Below are positions 23,754 through 33,400 of a stretch of DNA of 64,000 nucleotides, piece by piece. The stretch covers positions 24,607 to 88,606 of the forward strand of contig CABPYL010000009.1 in NCBI GenBank assembly GCA_902461565.1. The letters are read 5' to 3'. The notes beneath the pieces were generated by a model. It made no database searches. It saw only the letters and a program-made list of their open reading frames with translations, and was not told the DNA's origin. How positions within the stretch are numbered: position 1 is the stretch's first letter; every line of letters begins with the position of its first letter. The stretch is from an uncultured Porphyromonadaceae bacterium. GTDB taxonomy: Bacteria > Bacteroidota > Bacteroidia > Bacteroidales > Muribaculaceae. The translations under genes and the position numbers were made by a program.

Positions 23754-24788
23754 TTATTGTTTGTTTTTCTTTTGTTCTTTTTCGAGAGCGTCGACTGTCC
23801 GCAAAACCTGCGGCAGACGCTTTACAGCCGCCGACTGACGCATGAAATCCATCGCCGGCACGGCAGGAGTGCCGAGATAGCTTCCCGCATTCTTGATACT
23901 CGAAGGGACGCCGGCTTGTGCACCAATCTGCACGCCGTCGGCAATAGTGATATGTCCTGCAAGGCCTACCTGACCGCCGAACATACAGTTGGCGCCCACA
24001 TGCGTAGAACCGGCAATGCCTACCTGCGATGCCATCACTGTATCATGGCCTACGGTAACATTGTGAGCTATCTGGATAAGATTATCCAGCTTAACGCCGT
24101 GGGAGATAAGCGTAAAGCCCATAGTAGACCGATCGATGGTGGTGTTGGCCCCCACCTCTACATCGTCCTCGAGCACAACTATACCTATCTGCTCTATTTT
24201 GTGGTACACGCCGTCCTTGTCGGGAGCGAAACCGAAACCGTCGGCACCGATGACGGCACCGGCATGAATCACACAACGGCGGCCGATACGGCAGCCGTAG
24301 TATATTTTGGCACCTGGATAAACAACTGTATCATCGCCAATCTCAACACCGTCGCCAATATAGGCCTGTGGATAAATTTTGACGTTCCTGCCTATGCGGG
24401 CACCGTCGGCGATATAAGCGAAAGCTCCCACATAACATCCCTCGCCGATGGTGGCGGTTGAAGCGATATGACAGCCATCCTCAACACCTGTATGTTTGGG
24501 CTTGATGTATTGCCCTACCAGCGAGAGGAGCTCGGCCAATGCTCCGTAGGGATCATCTACCTTGATAAGCGTGGCGGCAACAGGATGCTCGGGTTCAAAA
24601 TCGCGCCGCACCAGCACAATGCTTGCGGCAGTATTATATATATAGTGTGTATATTTGGGATTTGCCAGGAAGGTGATGGTGCCTGCGGTAGCATCCTCTA
24701 TCTTTGCAAAGGAACTGACGGTTACATCACCGCGACCTATTATCTCGCCTCCCAAATGACTGGCTATTAGTTCTGCTGTAAACTCCAT
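23754..24788 (-). CDS. lpxD: UDP-3-O-acylglucosamine N-acyltransferase
   Basis: A 344-residue acyltransferase for the third step of lipid A assembly. The N-terminal uridine-binding domain (MEFTAELIASHLGGEIIGRG, VVSSFAK region) is followed by a left-handed beta-helix (hexapeptide repeats from about 100) and a C-terminal helix. The catalytic His is in IQIAHNVTVGHDTVM. I chose ATG at 24788, where the family starts; the frame continues upstream to 24848 without matching residues. First gene of the lpx operon and divergent from a Crp/Fnr regulator. Its promoter is weak by eye: a GAAATTTG element near 24820 on the minus strand. Confidence 0.95.
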   Translation of the reverse strand: MEFTAELIASHLGGEIIGRGDVTVSSFAKIEDATAGTITFLANPKYTHYIYNTAASIVLVRRDFEPEHPVAATLIKVDDPYGALAELLSLVGQYIKPKHTGVEDGCHIASTATIGEGCYVGAFAYIADGARIGRNVKIYPQAYIGDGVEIGDDTVVYPGAKIYYGCRIGRRCVIHAGAVIGADGFGFAPDKDGVYHKIEQIGIVVLEDDVEVGANTTIDRSTMGFTLISHGVKLDNLIQIAHNVTVGHDTVMASQVGIAGSTHVGANCMFGGQVGLAGHITIADGVQIGAQAGVPSSIKNAGSYLGTPAVPAMDFMRQSAAVKRLPQVLRTVDALEKEQKKNKQ

Positions 24789-25070
24789 AATATAGTTGAT
24801 GAGCTCTTTCAAGCTGCAAATTTCGTTAAATTTTTCCATATATGCCAACTCTACCCTATTAAAATGTGCTTAAAATGACCGGCGACGGCTCGAAAACAGG
24901 TAAAAACATCTAAAAAGGACATAATCTTCCGCTTTTTCACCACAGACTACAACTTATCCAACACCGATACGACCTATAATGCCGTTTTGTCAATTTGTAA
25001 ACTTATAAAAGATTTTTTACCCGATAATTGGTCAAAAAAGCGCCATTTTTACGAATAATTAATAGATAAT

Positions 25071-25101
25071 TTTGCTGTTACAGACAAAATTTGTAATTTT
25101 G
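25071..25101 (+). promoter_or_regulatory. Promoter of the Crp/Fnr regulator, with duplicated element
   Basis: TTTG (25071-25074), a 19-bp spacer, TAATTTTG (25094-25101). The 13-mer TAATTTTGCTGTT occurs at both 25067 and 25094, so the upstream copy supplies the -33 box of this promoter and is itself a possible second -7 element. The remainder of the 24789-25070 gap is AT-rich without a gene I can support. Confidence 0.65.
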
Positions 25102-25144
25102 CTGTTGTATAACACTGTCGTACGGCAGATATCTACGATTGCAA

Positions 25145-25843
25145 ATGATAAAGTCCACACTGGAGAAAGTAATAAACGAGGATATGGCCGAGATATGGTC
25201 GATTCTCAAACCCGACGAAAAAAGAGTGGTGGCCGACAACCTTCAGATTCATTCTTTCAAAAAGAACCAGCTTATCTATGCCGAAGGCGAGGATCCTGAA
25301 TTCCTTTGGTGCCTTCTCAAAGGCAAGGTAAAAAAGACCAAAGAAGGCGTTGGTGGCCGAGTTCAGATTCTGCGCCTTATGCGTCCGGTTCAATATTTTG
25401 GCTACCGAGCTTATTTCGCCAACGAAAAATACGTATCCAGCGCACTGGCTTTCGAGCCCTCCACTGTAGGCTCAATTCCTTTAGAACTCGTTACCAAATT
25501 GATACGTCAGAACTCCGACCTTGCTATGTTCTTCATCCACGAGTTGGCAAGCAACCTCGGAGGTTCAGACACACGCATCGTAAACCTTACGCAGAAACAT
25601 ATACGCGGTCGCCTCGCTGAAGCTCTGATAGTACTGCTGGACAACTACGGTTACGAGGACGACAACTCAACCCTGAAAATATATATGTCGCGAGAGGATC
25701 TCGCCAACCTCTCCAATATGACAACTTCCAACGCAATCCGCACTCTTTCGTCTTTCGTTACAGAAAAACTGCTTATTGTAGACGGCCGCCGTATCAAGAT
25801 TATAAACGAAGCCCAGCTACGCAAAATCAGCAAATTCGGATAA
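25145..25843 (+). CDS. Crp/Fnr family transcriptional regulator
   Basis: A 232-residue regulator with a cyclic-nucleotide-binding-type beta-roll (about 20-120: FKKNQLIYAEGEDPEFLWCL), a dimerisation helix, and a C-terminal winged helix (about 160-230, with YMSREDLANLSNMTTSNAIR as recognition helix region). The canonical cAMP-binding residues are not preserved, and no Fnr-type Cys cluster is seen, so the ligand is unknown. ATG at 25145 is chosen over TTG at 25139. Followed by its own terminator; no clear operon partner. Confidence 0.9.
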   Translation: MIKSTLEKVINEDMAEIWSILKPDEKRVVADNLQIHSFKKNQLIYAEGEDPEFLWCLLKGKVKKTKEGVGGRVQILRLMRPVQYFGYRAYFANEKYVSSALAFEPSTVGSIPLELVTKLIRQNSDLAMFFIHELASNLGGSDTRIVNLTQKHIRGRLAEALIVLLDNYGYEDDNSTLKIYMSREDLANLSNMTTSNAIRTLSSFVTEKLLIVDGRRIKIINEAQLRKISKFG

Positions 25844-25864
25844 ACATTTCTGCATAAAGAACAC

Positions 25865-25893
25865 AAAAGCCATCCTTACAGGGTGGCTTTTTA
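25865..25893 (+). terminator. Terminator of the Crp/Fnr gene
   Basis: AAAAGCCATCC and GGGTGGCTTTTT pair with a short loop and a T-tract. An A-tract on the other side may let it act in both directions. Confidence 0.85.
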
Positions 25894-25896
25894 CAT

Positions 25897-26226
25897 ATAT
25901 TACATTACAGTATATTCTTGACGGACAATGATATGACACCATAAAACAAAAAAAATTATCCGTCATCCCGACGAATAATCTTTTCACCTTAAATCTAATA
26001 CCATGAAAAACTGATGCAAAGTTATGCACTTTATGTTATTCAGCATAATTTTGAAGCATAAAAATACACCACATTAACCATGTTTAACATTTCTTTGTCA
26101 AATAGGGCTTAAATATGACCAAAATACAAACATTCGCACACAATACAAAACAAAATTTGGACAAAAGCATCCATTCGGTGCTATTGATGCAGCAAAACGG
26201 AAAAACAGTCCGATTCAATTATAATA
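25897..26226. other. AT-rich intergenic region upstream of pyrG
   Basis: About 330 bp without a convincing gene. A 58-codon frame (26115-26291) and a 70-codon minus-strand frame overlapping the Crp/Fnr gene have no coding features. On the minus strand TAACTTTG at 26024-26017 resembles a -7 element but has no -33 partner. I see no riboswitch or repeat. Confidence 0.5.
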
Positions 26227-26358
26227 ATGCAACAAAACACATCACCAACGCCACACAGATTGGACATCATGGCATTAGAAATGGAATATAACAGAAATCT
26301 GAAGCCGTTCATGGTTCTTGTTATCTGCGCGTTTGTATTTGTGGCGATAATTTACTAA
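26227..26358 (+). CDS. Possible micro-protein with a membrane segment (43 residues)
   Basis: A 43-codon frame with internal ATGs at 26269 and 26281; the end, PFMVLVICAFVFVAIIY, is a perfect transmembrane-like stretch preceded by basic residues (YNRNLK). It stops 44 bp before pyrG and overlaps the pyrG promoter. No homologue is known to me; the hydrophobic run could be chance in AT-rich DNA. Confidence 0.3.
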   Translation: MQQNTSPTPHRLDIMALEMEYNRNLKPFMVLVICAFVFVAIIY

Positions 26359-26363
26359 ATTTG
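26332..26363 (+). promoter_or_regulatory. Promoter of pyrG
   Basis: TTTG (26332-26335), a 20-bp spacer, TAAATTTG (26356-26363). Transcription would start near 26370, about 32 nt before the GTG start. Confidence 0.7.
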
Positions 26364-26401
26364 TACGAATTTTTTGTATCAAATCTGTAAACTGAATTTC
26401 A

Positions 26402-28027
26402 GTGGAAACAAAATACATTTTCGTCACTGGAGGTGTGGTATCTTCGTTGGGCAAAGGAATTATTTCCTCGTCTATCGCCTGCCTCCTGAAAGCACGTGGT
26501 TTCAGGGTAACAATTCAGAAGTTCGACCCATACCTCAACATCGACCCCGGCACACTTAACCCCTACGAGCACGGCGAGTGCTATGTTACCGAAGACGGCC
26601 GCGAAACCGACCTGGACCTCGGCCACTACGAGCGTTTCACAAACGTTCGCACATCAAAAGCCAACAACGTTACAACGGGCCGTATCTATCAGTCCGTAAT
26701 CAACAAAGAACGCCGAGGCGACTATCTTGGCAAGACAGTACAGATTGTACCCCATATCACCGACGAAATCAAACGCCGCGTAAAATTCCTCGGAACCACG
26801 GGCGACTACGACTTTGTAATAACCGAAATCGGAGGTGTTGTGGGCGACATAGAATCGTTGCCCTTCCTCGAGGCAGTGCGACAGCTGCGGTGGGAACTAG
26901 GCCGCAACAGTCTGAGTGTACATCTCACCTATGTGCCATACATCGCCGCTGCCAAAGAGCTTAAAACCAAGCCTACACAGCATAGCGTAAAAGCACTTCA
27001 GGAACTCGGCATACAGCCCGACGTACTTGTACTACGCTCCGAGAAAGACATCACAACAGAAGCAAGACGAAAAATTGCCCTTTTCTGTAATGTCGCTCCG
27101 GATGCTGTGGTACAGTCCAAAGACGTCAACTCCATTTACAAGGTGCCCCTGACAATGCACGCCCAGCACCTCGATGAGATTGTGCTGCGCCTCACCGACA
27201 CCCAACCCATCCACGAACCCCGAATGGAGCCCTGGATGAATTTCATCCATAAGTTCGACAACGCTACCGAGACAGTATGTATCGGTCTGGTAGGAAAATA
27301 CGTCGAACTTCAGGACGCATACAAATCCATCAGCGAGGCCCTGCTGCACACCGCCACATACGCCGACCGCAAACTGGATCTTGTCTACATCCACTCCGAA
27401 AAAATAAACGAAGAAAATGTAGACAGCCGTCTCGCCGATCTCGACGGCGTAATAATCGCACCCGGATTCGGTCAGCGCGGTATCGCCGGCAAATTCGTTG
27501 CCCTTAAATGGTGCCGAGAACACAACGTGCCCACATTCGGCATCTGCCTTGGCATGCAGTGCATGGTTATAGAATATGCCCGCAATGTTCTCGGACTTGA
27601 GGATGCCAACTCCACCGAAATGGATCCCTACACGCCTCACAGCGTTATCGACCTTATGGAGGAGCAGAAAAACATATCCAACCTCGGCGGGACAATGCGT
27701 CTGGGCGCTTACGACTGCCATCTGCGCGAAGGCTCGCTTGCAGCCAAGGCATACGGCACACTCGACATACGCGAACGCCACCGCCACCGCTTTGAATTCA
27801 ACGAGCACTACCGCAAAGCCTTCGAGGATGCCGGCATGCAGTGCGTAGGCGAGAACCCGGGTTCACACCTCGTAGAAGTTGTTGAAGTACCTTCGTTGCG
27901 CTGGTATGTGGGCACTCAGTATCACCCCGAATATTCCAGCACAGTGCTCTCCCCCAGTCCTATTTTCGCATCCTTCATGAACGCGGCCATCGAGTATCAC
28001 AGCGAGAAAGCCGCCAAACAAGCATAA
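26402..28027 (+). CDS. pyrG: CTP synthase
   Basis: A 541-residue enzyme converting UTP to CTP with glutamine and ATP. The N-terminal synthase domain starts ETKYIFVTGGVVSSLGKGII (P-loop), with VITEIGGVVGDIES and KPTQHSVKAL; the C-terminal glutamine amidotransferase has the catalytic Cys in FGICLGMQCMVIEYARNV and the His/Glu pair in GTQYHPEYSS. The start codon is GTG: no ATG in frame precedes the conserved N-terminus. Ends 12 bp before yidC, so the two are likely co-transcribed. Confidence 0.97.
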   Translation: METKYIFVTGGVVSSLGKGIISSSIACLLKARGFRVTIQKFDPYLNIDPGTLNPYEHGECYVTEDGRETDLDLGHYERFTNVRTSKANNVTTGRIYQSVINKERRGDYLGKTVQIVPHITDEIKRRVKFLGTTGDYDFVITEIGGVVGDIESLPFLEAVRQLRWELGRNSLSVHLTYVPYIAAAKELKTKPTQHSVKALQELGIQPDVLVLRSEKDITTEARRKIALFCNVAPDAVVQSKDVNSIYKVPLTMHAQHLDEIVLRLTDTQPIHEPRMEPWMNFIHKFDNATETVCIGLVGKYVELQDAYKSISEALLHTATYADRKLDLVYIHSEKINEENVDSRLADLDGVIIAPGFGQRGIAGKFVALKWCREHNVPTFGICLGMQCMVIEYARNVLGLEDANSTEMDPYTPHSVIDLMEEQKNISNLGGTMRLGAYDCHLREGSLAAKAYGTLDIRERHRHRFEFNEHYRKAFEDAGMQCVGENPGSHLVEVVEVPSLRWYVGTQYHPEYSSTVLSPSPIFASFMNAAIEYHSEKAAKQA

Positions 28028-28039
28028 GTAATTTATACA

Positions 28040-30106
28040 ATGGATAAAAACACAGTTACAGGCCTTATTCTTATGGCTGTGGTGATGTTCGGTTTCATGT
28101 GGCTGAGCATGCCCGACAAGAACGAGACACAGGCCGGCAAACCGCAGACAGAACAGACAAAGACAGGCGACACGCAAAAAGAAACTTCCACAGTGCCCAC
28201 CGCTGCCGACAGCGTGGCCCTTGCCGAAGCAGTACGGGCCGCAGGCCAGCAGACCGGAGGAATATTCACCTTTACCAAAGACGGTCTTGTCCTGCAATTC
28301 GACAGCATAACCGGCCTCAGCGGCACTTACACCGAAGGCTCTGCCAAAGCGACTCTCTCCGAGATTTTCGCAGGTAAATCCACCCTGACAGCCTCGCAGA
28401 GCAAGCGTGCTATGGAAGCTATCAAAAAGGTGGTGGACAATGCCGCACGCTACGAAGGCTTCGCCCGCTATCTCGGCGGCGAGGAAACCGAACAGGTGCT
28501 TGAGAACGACCTTGTAAAAATCACCCTTGCCAGCCGCGGAGCTATAGTTAAGCAGGTAGAACTGAAGAAATACAAGACCGAGCGCGGCCCGGAACCGGAG
28601 AATATCCTTCTGTTCCGAGGCGATAACGACGGCTACGGCTTCCGTTTCTTCACTGCCGAGCAGCGCATAGACACGCGCGATTTCAACTTCAAGACACGTG
28701 TGGATGCCGACAGCAGCGTTTTCATGTATATGGAACCTGCACCGGGCGCATACTGGGGTATACGCTACCGCCTGAATCCCGAAGGCTACAATGTTTCCAT
28801 GAATATTGAACAGAAAGGCATGGAAGCCATTCTGCCTCCCAACACATCAAGCATGGAATTCAGCTGGCACCAGCGTATGGCGCGCAACGAGGTGGGCCGC
28901 ACTTTCGAAGAACGCAACAGCGCCATATACTATAAATACGTAGGCGAAGGTGTGGACGATATCGATGCCAACAAAGACGACAGCGAGTCGCTCAACGGCC
29001 GCTTGCGCTGGATAGCATTCAAGAACCAGTTCTTCTCCAGCGTCATTATCGCCCGCAACGACTTCAGTTCCGCCGAAGTGGAACAGAAGAATATCAAATC
29101 CGAGAACTTCCTCAAGGATATGAACATGACGGCATCCGTACCTTATACCAACGCCGACGGAAACGCCGCAAGTTTCGATTTTTACTTCGGCCCCAACGAC
29201 TACCCATTGCTGAGCAGCCTCGACGAAACCCTCGGTTACGAGGACGACGGCCTCTCGCTGACACGCCTGATACCTCTCGGCTGGACCCTATTCCGTTGGA
29301 TCAACACAATCATCGTTATTCCGGTGTTCACATTCCTCGGCTCTTTCATCAGCAACTACGGCATAATTATCCTGCTGCTCACAATCTTTATAAAGCTGAT
29401 AATATTCCCCTTCTCGTTCAAGAGCTTCAAGAGCCAGGCAAAGATGCGCGTGCTTGCTCCCGAAATTAAGGAAATCAACGAAAAATATCCCGACCAGGCC
29501 GACGCGATGAAGCGCCAGCAGGAAACGATGGCCCTTTACAGCCGCGTAGGCGCAAGCCCCTTCGCCGGCTGCCTGCCCATGCTGCTCCAGATGCCGGTAC
29601 TTATTGCCATGTTCTCCTTCCTCCCATCGGCAATCGAGCTGCGCGGCCAGTCGTTCCTGTGGGCACACGATCTCTCGGCGCCTGACTATATCTTCGCCCT
29701 GCCGTTCAACATACCCTTCTACGGAGACCACGTGAGCCTGTTCTGCCTCCTTATGACGATTATAAACGTTATATACATGAAGGTGAGCATGCAGAGCCAA
29801 CCGCAGAACAGCAATATGCCTGGCATGAAAATCATGACCTACATGATGCCGGTAATGTTCTTGTTCTTCTTCAACGATTACGCCTCCGGCCTGAGCTACT
29901 ACTACCTGCTGTCTCTCCTTATCACCATTGTGCAGACCTATATTTTCCGTAAGTGCATCGACGAGAATAAAGTTCGCGAACAGCTTCTTGCCAATGCCCG
30001 CAAGCCCAAGAAAAAGAGCGGCTTCATGGCTCGTCTGGAAGCAGCGCAGCGCGAAGCTCTTGCTGCACAGCGCGCACAGCAGCAACAGAACAAGCGCCGT
30101 AAATAA
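28040..30106 (+). CDS. yidC: Membrane protein insertase YidC
   Basis: A 688-residue insertase that places proteins into the inner membrane with or without SecYEG. It starts with an N-terminal membrane anchor (DKNTVTGLILMAVVMFGFMW), then a large periplasmic beta-sandwich domain (about 90-380), then the conserved five-helix core (about 400-660) with FPFSFKSFKSQAKMRVLAPE, NEKYPDQADAMKRQQETMAL, GASPFAGCLPMLLQMPVLIA and SGLSYYYLLSLL. A basic C-terminal tail (KPKKKSGF..., ending QQNKRRK) can contact ribosomes. Length is near that of other Bacteroidota YidC proteins. Confidence 0.97.
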   Translation: MDKNTVTGLILMAVVMFGFMWLSMPDKNETQAGKPQTEQTKTGDTQKETSTVPTAADSVALAEAVRAAGQQTGGIFTFTKDGLVLQFDSITGLSGTYTEGSAKATLSEIFAGKSTLTASQSKRAMEAIKKVVDNAARYEGFARYLGGEETEQVLENDLVKITLASRGAIVKQVELKKYKTERGPEPENILLFRGDNDGYGFRFFTAEQRIDTRDFNFKTRVDADSSVFMYMEPAPGAYWGIRYRLNPEGYNVSMNIEQKGMEAILPPNTSSMEFSWHQRMARNEVGRTFEERNSAIYYKYVGEGVDDIDANKDDSESLNGRLRWIAFKNQFFSSVIIARNDFSSAEVEQKNIKSENFLKDMNMTASVPYTNADGNAASFDFYFGPNDYPLLSSLDETLGYEDDGLSLTRLIPLGWTLFRWINTIIVIPVFTFLGSFISNYGIIILLLTIFIKLIIFPFSFKSFKSQAKMRVLAPEIKEINEKYPDQADAMKRQQETMALYSRVGASPFAGCLPMLLQMPVLIAMFSFLPSAIELRGQSFLWAHDLSAPDYIFALPFNIPFYGDHVSLFCLLMTIINVIYMKVSMQSQPQNSNMPGMKIMTYMMPVMFLFFFNDYASGLSYYYLLSLLITIVQTYIFRKCIDENKVREQLLANARKPKKKSGFMARLEAAQREALAAQRAQQQQNKRRK

Positions 30107-30128
30107 TCTTGCTGTCCGAAAATATATC

Positions 30129-30166
30129 AGGTACCGCCACCGACACATCGATGGCGGTACTTTTTA
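30129..30166 (+). terminator. Terminator of pyrG-yidC
   Basis: AGGTACCGCCA pairs with TGGCGGTACT around a 12-nt loop, followed by TTTTTAT. The rest of the 30107-30419 gap holds only AT-rich DNA and the nifJ promoter. Confidence 0.85.
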
Positions 30167-30362
30167 TCACAGCCCAGGGCTATGTCAGCCTGAAAAATAT
30201 GTAACCCGCAGCACTGATTTACTGTGCAGCGACATACCTCCGTAAGTCTACCTCGCCGACAGTAGAAACACGACCAGTATTTTTTGCACTACTTACATAA
30301 CTGTTAATTAAATTTAACCTCAAATTTTAGAGCCGCCAGAGTCAAATACCATTTTTTTTGAT

Positions 30363-30370
30363 TAACTTTG
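30363..30370 (+). promoter_or_regulatory. -7 element of the nifJ promoter
   Basis: TAACTTTG matches TAnnTTTG; no good TTTG at the -33 distance. A leader of about 43 nt would precede nifJ. Confidence 0.55.
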
Positions 30371-30419
30371 TGGCTTAAAACCAGAATTTTATTTAGACAG
30401 ATAACCAAACAAAAACGTT

Positions 30420-33400
30420 ATGAGTAAAGAGAAAAAATTCTTGACTTGCGACGGTAACCAGGCAGCAGCCCATGTCAGCTATATGTTTACAGAAGTTGCC
30501 GCCATTTACCCCATCACCCCGTCGTCGACTATGGCAGAATACGTTGACGAATGGTCGGCAGCAGGTCGTAAGAACATTTTCGGCGAGACAGTACTCGTTC
30601 AGGAAATGCAATCGGAAGGCGGTGCTGCAGGTGCCGTGCACGGCTCACTTCAGGCCGGTGCCCTCACCACCACCTACACCGCATCGCAGGGCCTCCTGCT
30701 GATGATTCCGAACATGTACAAGATTGCAGGCGAACTTCTTCCCACAGTATTCCATGTTTCGGCCCGCACAATCGCATCGCACGCCCTCTCCATCTTCGGC
30801 GACCACCAGGACGTGATGTCCGTACGCCAGACAGGCTTCGCCATGCTTGCCGAAGGCTCTGTACAGGAAGTTATGGACCTCGCCGGTGTGGCACACCTGG
30901 CGACAATCAAGGCCCGCGTGCCTTTCGTAAACTTCTTCGACGGTTTCCGCACATCGCACGAAATCCAGAAAATCGAAGCAATGGACCAGGAAGACCTCGC
31001 TCCGCTTATCGATCAGGAAGCCCTGGCCCAGTTCCGTAAAGACGCCCTCACACCCGACGCTCCCGTAGCCCGCGGCCTCGCCGAGAACGGCGACGTTTTC
31101 TTCCAGCACCGCGAAGCTTGCAACGAACACTATAACGCCGTTCCCGAAATTGTTGAAAGCTACATGGCCGAAATCGGCAAGATTACCGGCCGTGAATACC
31201 ACCTGTTCAACTACTACGGCGCACCGGATGCCGAACGCGTAATCATCGCAATGGGTTCGGTAACACAGGCAATCCAGGAAGCTATCGACAGCCTCATCGC
31301 CAAAGGCGAGAAAGTAGGCCTTGTATCGGTTCATCTGTACCGTCCTTTCTCCGCCAAGCACCTGCTCGCAGCTGTTCCAGCAACTGCAAAACGCATTGCC
31401 GTGCTCGACCGTACCAAAGAACCCGGCGCTAACGGCGAGCCCCTGTACCTCGATGTAAAAGAAGTATTCTATGGACGCGAGAACGCCCCCATCATCGTTG
31501 GTGGCCGCTACGGTCTGGCATCGAAGGACACAACGCCCTCCCAGATTCTCAGCGTATTCGAAAACCTCGCTCTGCCCATGCCCAAGGACCACTTCACCAT
31601 CGGCATTGTAGACGACGTTACCTTTACTTCGCTGCCCCTGCTGCCCGAAGTTGCCCTCGGCGACGCCGGCACATTCGAAGCCAAATTCTACGGTCTCGGC
31701 GCCGACGGTACTGTAGGTGCCAACAAGAACTCCGTAAAAATTATCGGCGACAACACCGACAAATACTGCCAGGCATATTTCGCATACGACTCCAAGAAGT
31801 CCGGAGGCTTCACCTGCTCGCACCTGCGTTTCGGCGACAAACCCATCCGTTCCACTTATCTTGTGAACACCCCCAACTTCGTCGCATGCCATGTACAGGC
31901 CTACCTGCACATGTACGATGTTACCCGCGGCTTGCGCGACGGAGGCACATTCCTTCTCAACACCATCTGGGAAGGCGACGAGCTTGCCAAGAACCTGCCC
32001 AACAATGTAAAGCGTTACTTTGCCGAGCACAACATCACCGTTTATTACATCAACGCCACTAAGATAGCCCAGGAAATCGGCCTAGGTAACCGCACCAACA
32101 CCATTCTGCAGAGTGCCTTCTTCCGTATCACCGAAGTTATCCCCGTCGACCTTGCCATAGAGCAGATGAAGAAATTCATCGTAAAGAGCTACGGTAAAAA
32201 AGGACAGGACGTTGTAGACAAGAACAACCAGGCTGTTGACCGCGGCGGTGAATACCACACACTCACTGTAGACCCCGCATGGGCTACCCTCCCCGAGGAC
32301 TCTAACGCTGCCAACAACGATCCCGAGTTCATCAACAAACTCGTCCGTCCCATCAACGCGCAGGACGGCGACCTCCTCAAGGTTTCCGATTTCAAGGATA
32401 TTCCCGACGGCACCTGGGAACAGGGCACCGCTGCCTACGAAAAACGCGGCGTAGCCGCTTTCGTTCCCGAGTGGGACAAAGACAACTGCATCCAGTGCAA
32501 CAAGTGCGCCTATGTATGCCCCCACGCTGCAATCCGCCCATTCGTCCTCACCGACGCCGAGGCTCAGGCAGCTCCCTTCGGCACAGAAGGTACCATTCCG
32601 GCACTCGGTCCCTCGTTCAAGGGTATGCACTTCATCCAGGCCGTAGACGTCCTCGACTGCCTCGGCTGCAGCAACTGCGTTGACGTATGCCCCGGCAAGA
32701 AGGGCGTGAAAGCCCTCGCCATGAAGCCTCTGGAGACTCAGCTCAACATTCAGAAAGACTGGGACTACTGCGTAACAAGCGTAGAATCCAAACAGAACCT
32801 TGTAGATATCAAGGCCAACGTAAAGAACAGCCAGTTCGCCACCCCGCTCTTCGAGTTCTCCGGCGCTTGCTCGGGCTGCGGCGAGACACCTTACGTAAAA
32901 CTCATCAGCCAGCTCTACGGCGACCACGAAATGGTAGCCAATGCAACCGGTTGCTCGTCCATCTACTCCGGTTCCGTTCCCTCCACTCCTTATACCACCA
33001 ACGCCAAGGGCTACGGTCCTGCATGGGCAAACTCGCTGTTCGAGGACTTCGCTGAATTCGGCCTTGGCATGAAGATTGCCACCAACAAGATGCGCGAGCG
33101 TGTAGCCGAGGTGATGAATCAGATTATCGCCTGCGACTGCTGCAACGAGGAAATGAAGGAACTGGCCAAGAAATGGCTCGCTACTCCCAACGATGCCGCA
33201 GCAACACGCGAAGTGGCAGAAAAACTCGTTCCTCTGTGCGAGAAGTGCAACTGCGAGACATGCGGTAAGCTACTCACCCTCAAGGGCTACATCGCTGCCC
33301 GTTCGCAGTGGATCATCGCCGGCGACGGTGCCGCATACGATATCGGCTTCGGCGGTCTCGACCACGTTCTTGCTACTGGCGAGAACGTAAACGTACTCGT

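Noticed and set aside
25817..26029. A 70-codon minus-strand frame with a -7-like TAACTTTG just upstream
   Set aside because: It overlaps the Crp/Fnr gene and its terminator, has no -33 element and no recognisable protein features.
26115..26291. A 58-codon frame in the pyrG upstream region
   Set aside because: Asn/Thr/Gln-rich composition typical of AT-rich noncoding DNA; no hydrophobic or charged pattern and no promoter.
30645..32030. A 461-codon open frame on the minus strand inside nifJ
   Set aside because: It is entirely a shadow of the plus-strand PFOR gene, which has full family motifs; the antisense translation is low complexity in Val, Gly and Cys and matches nothing.
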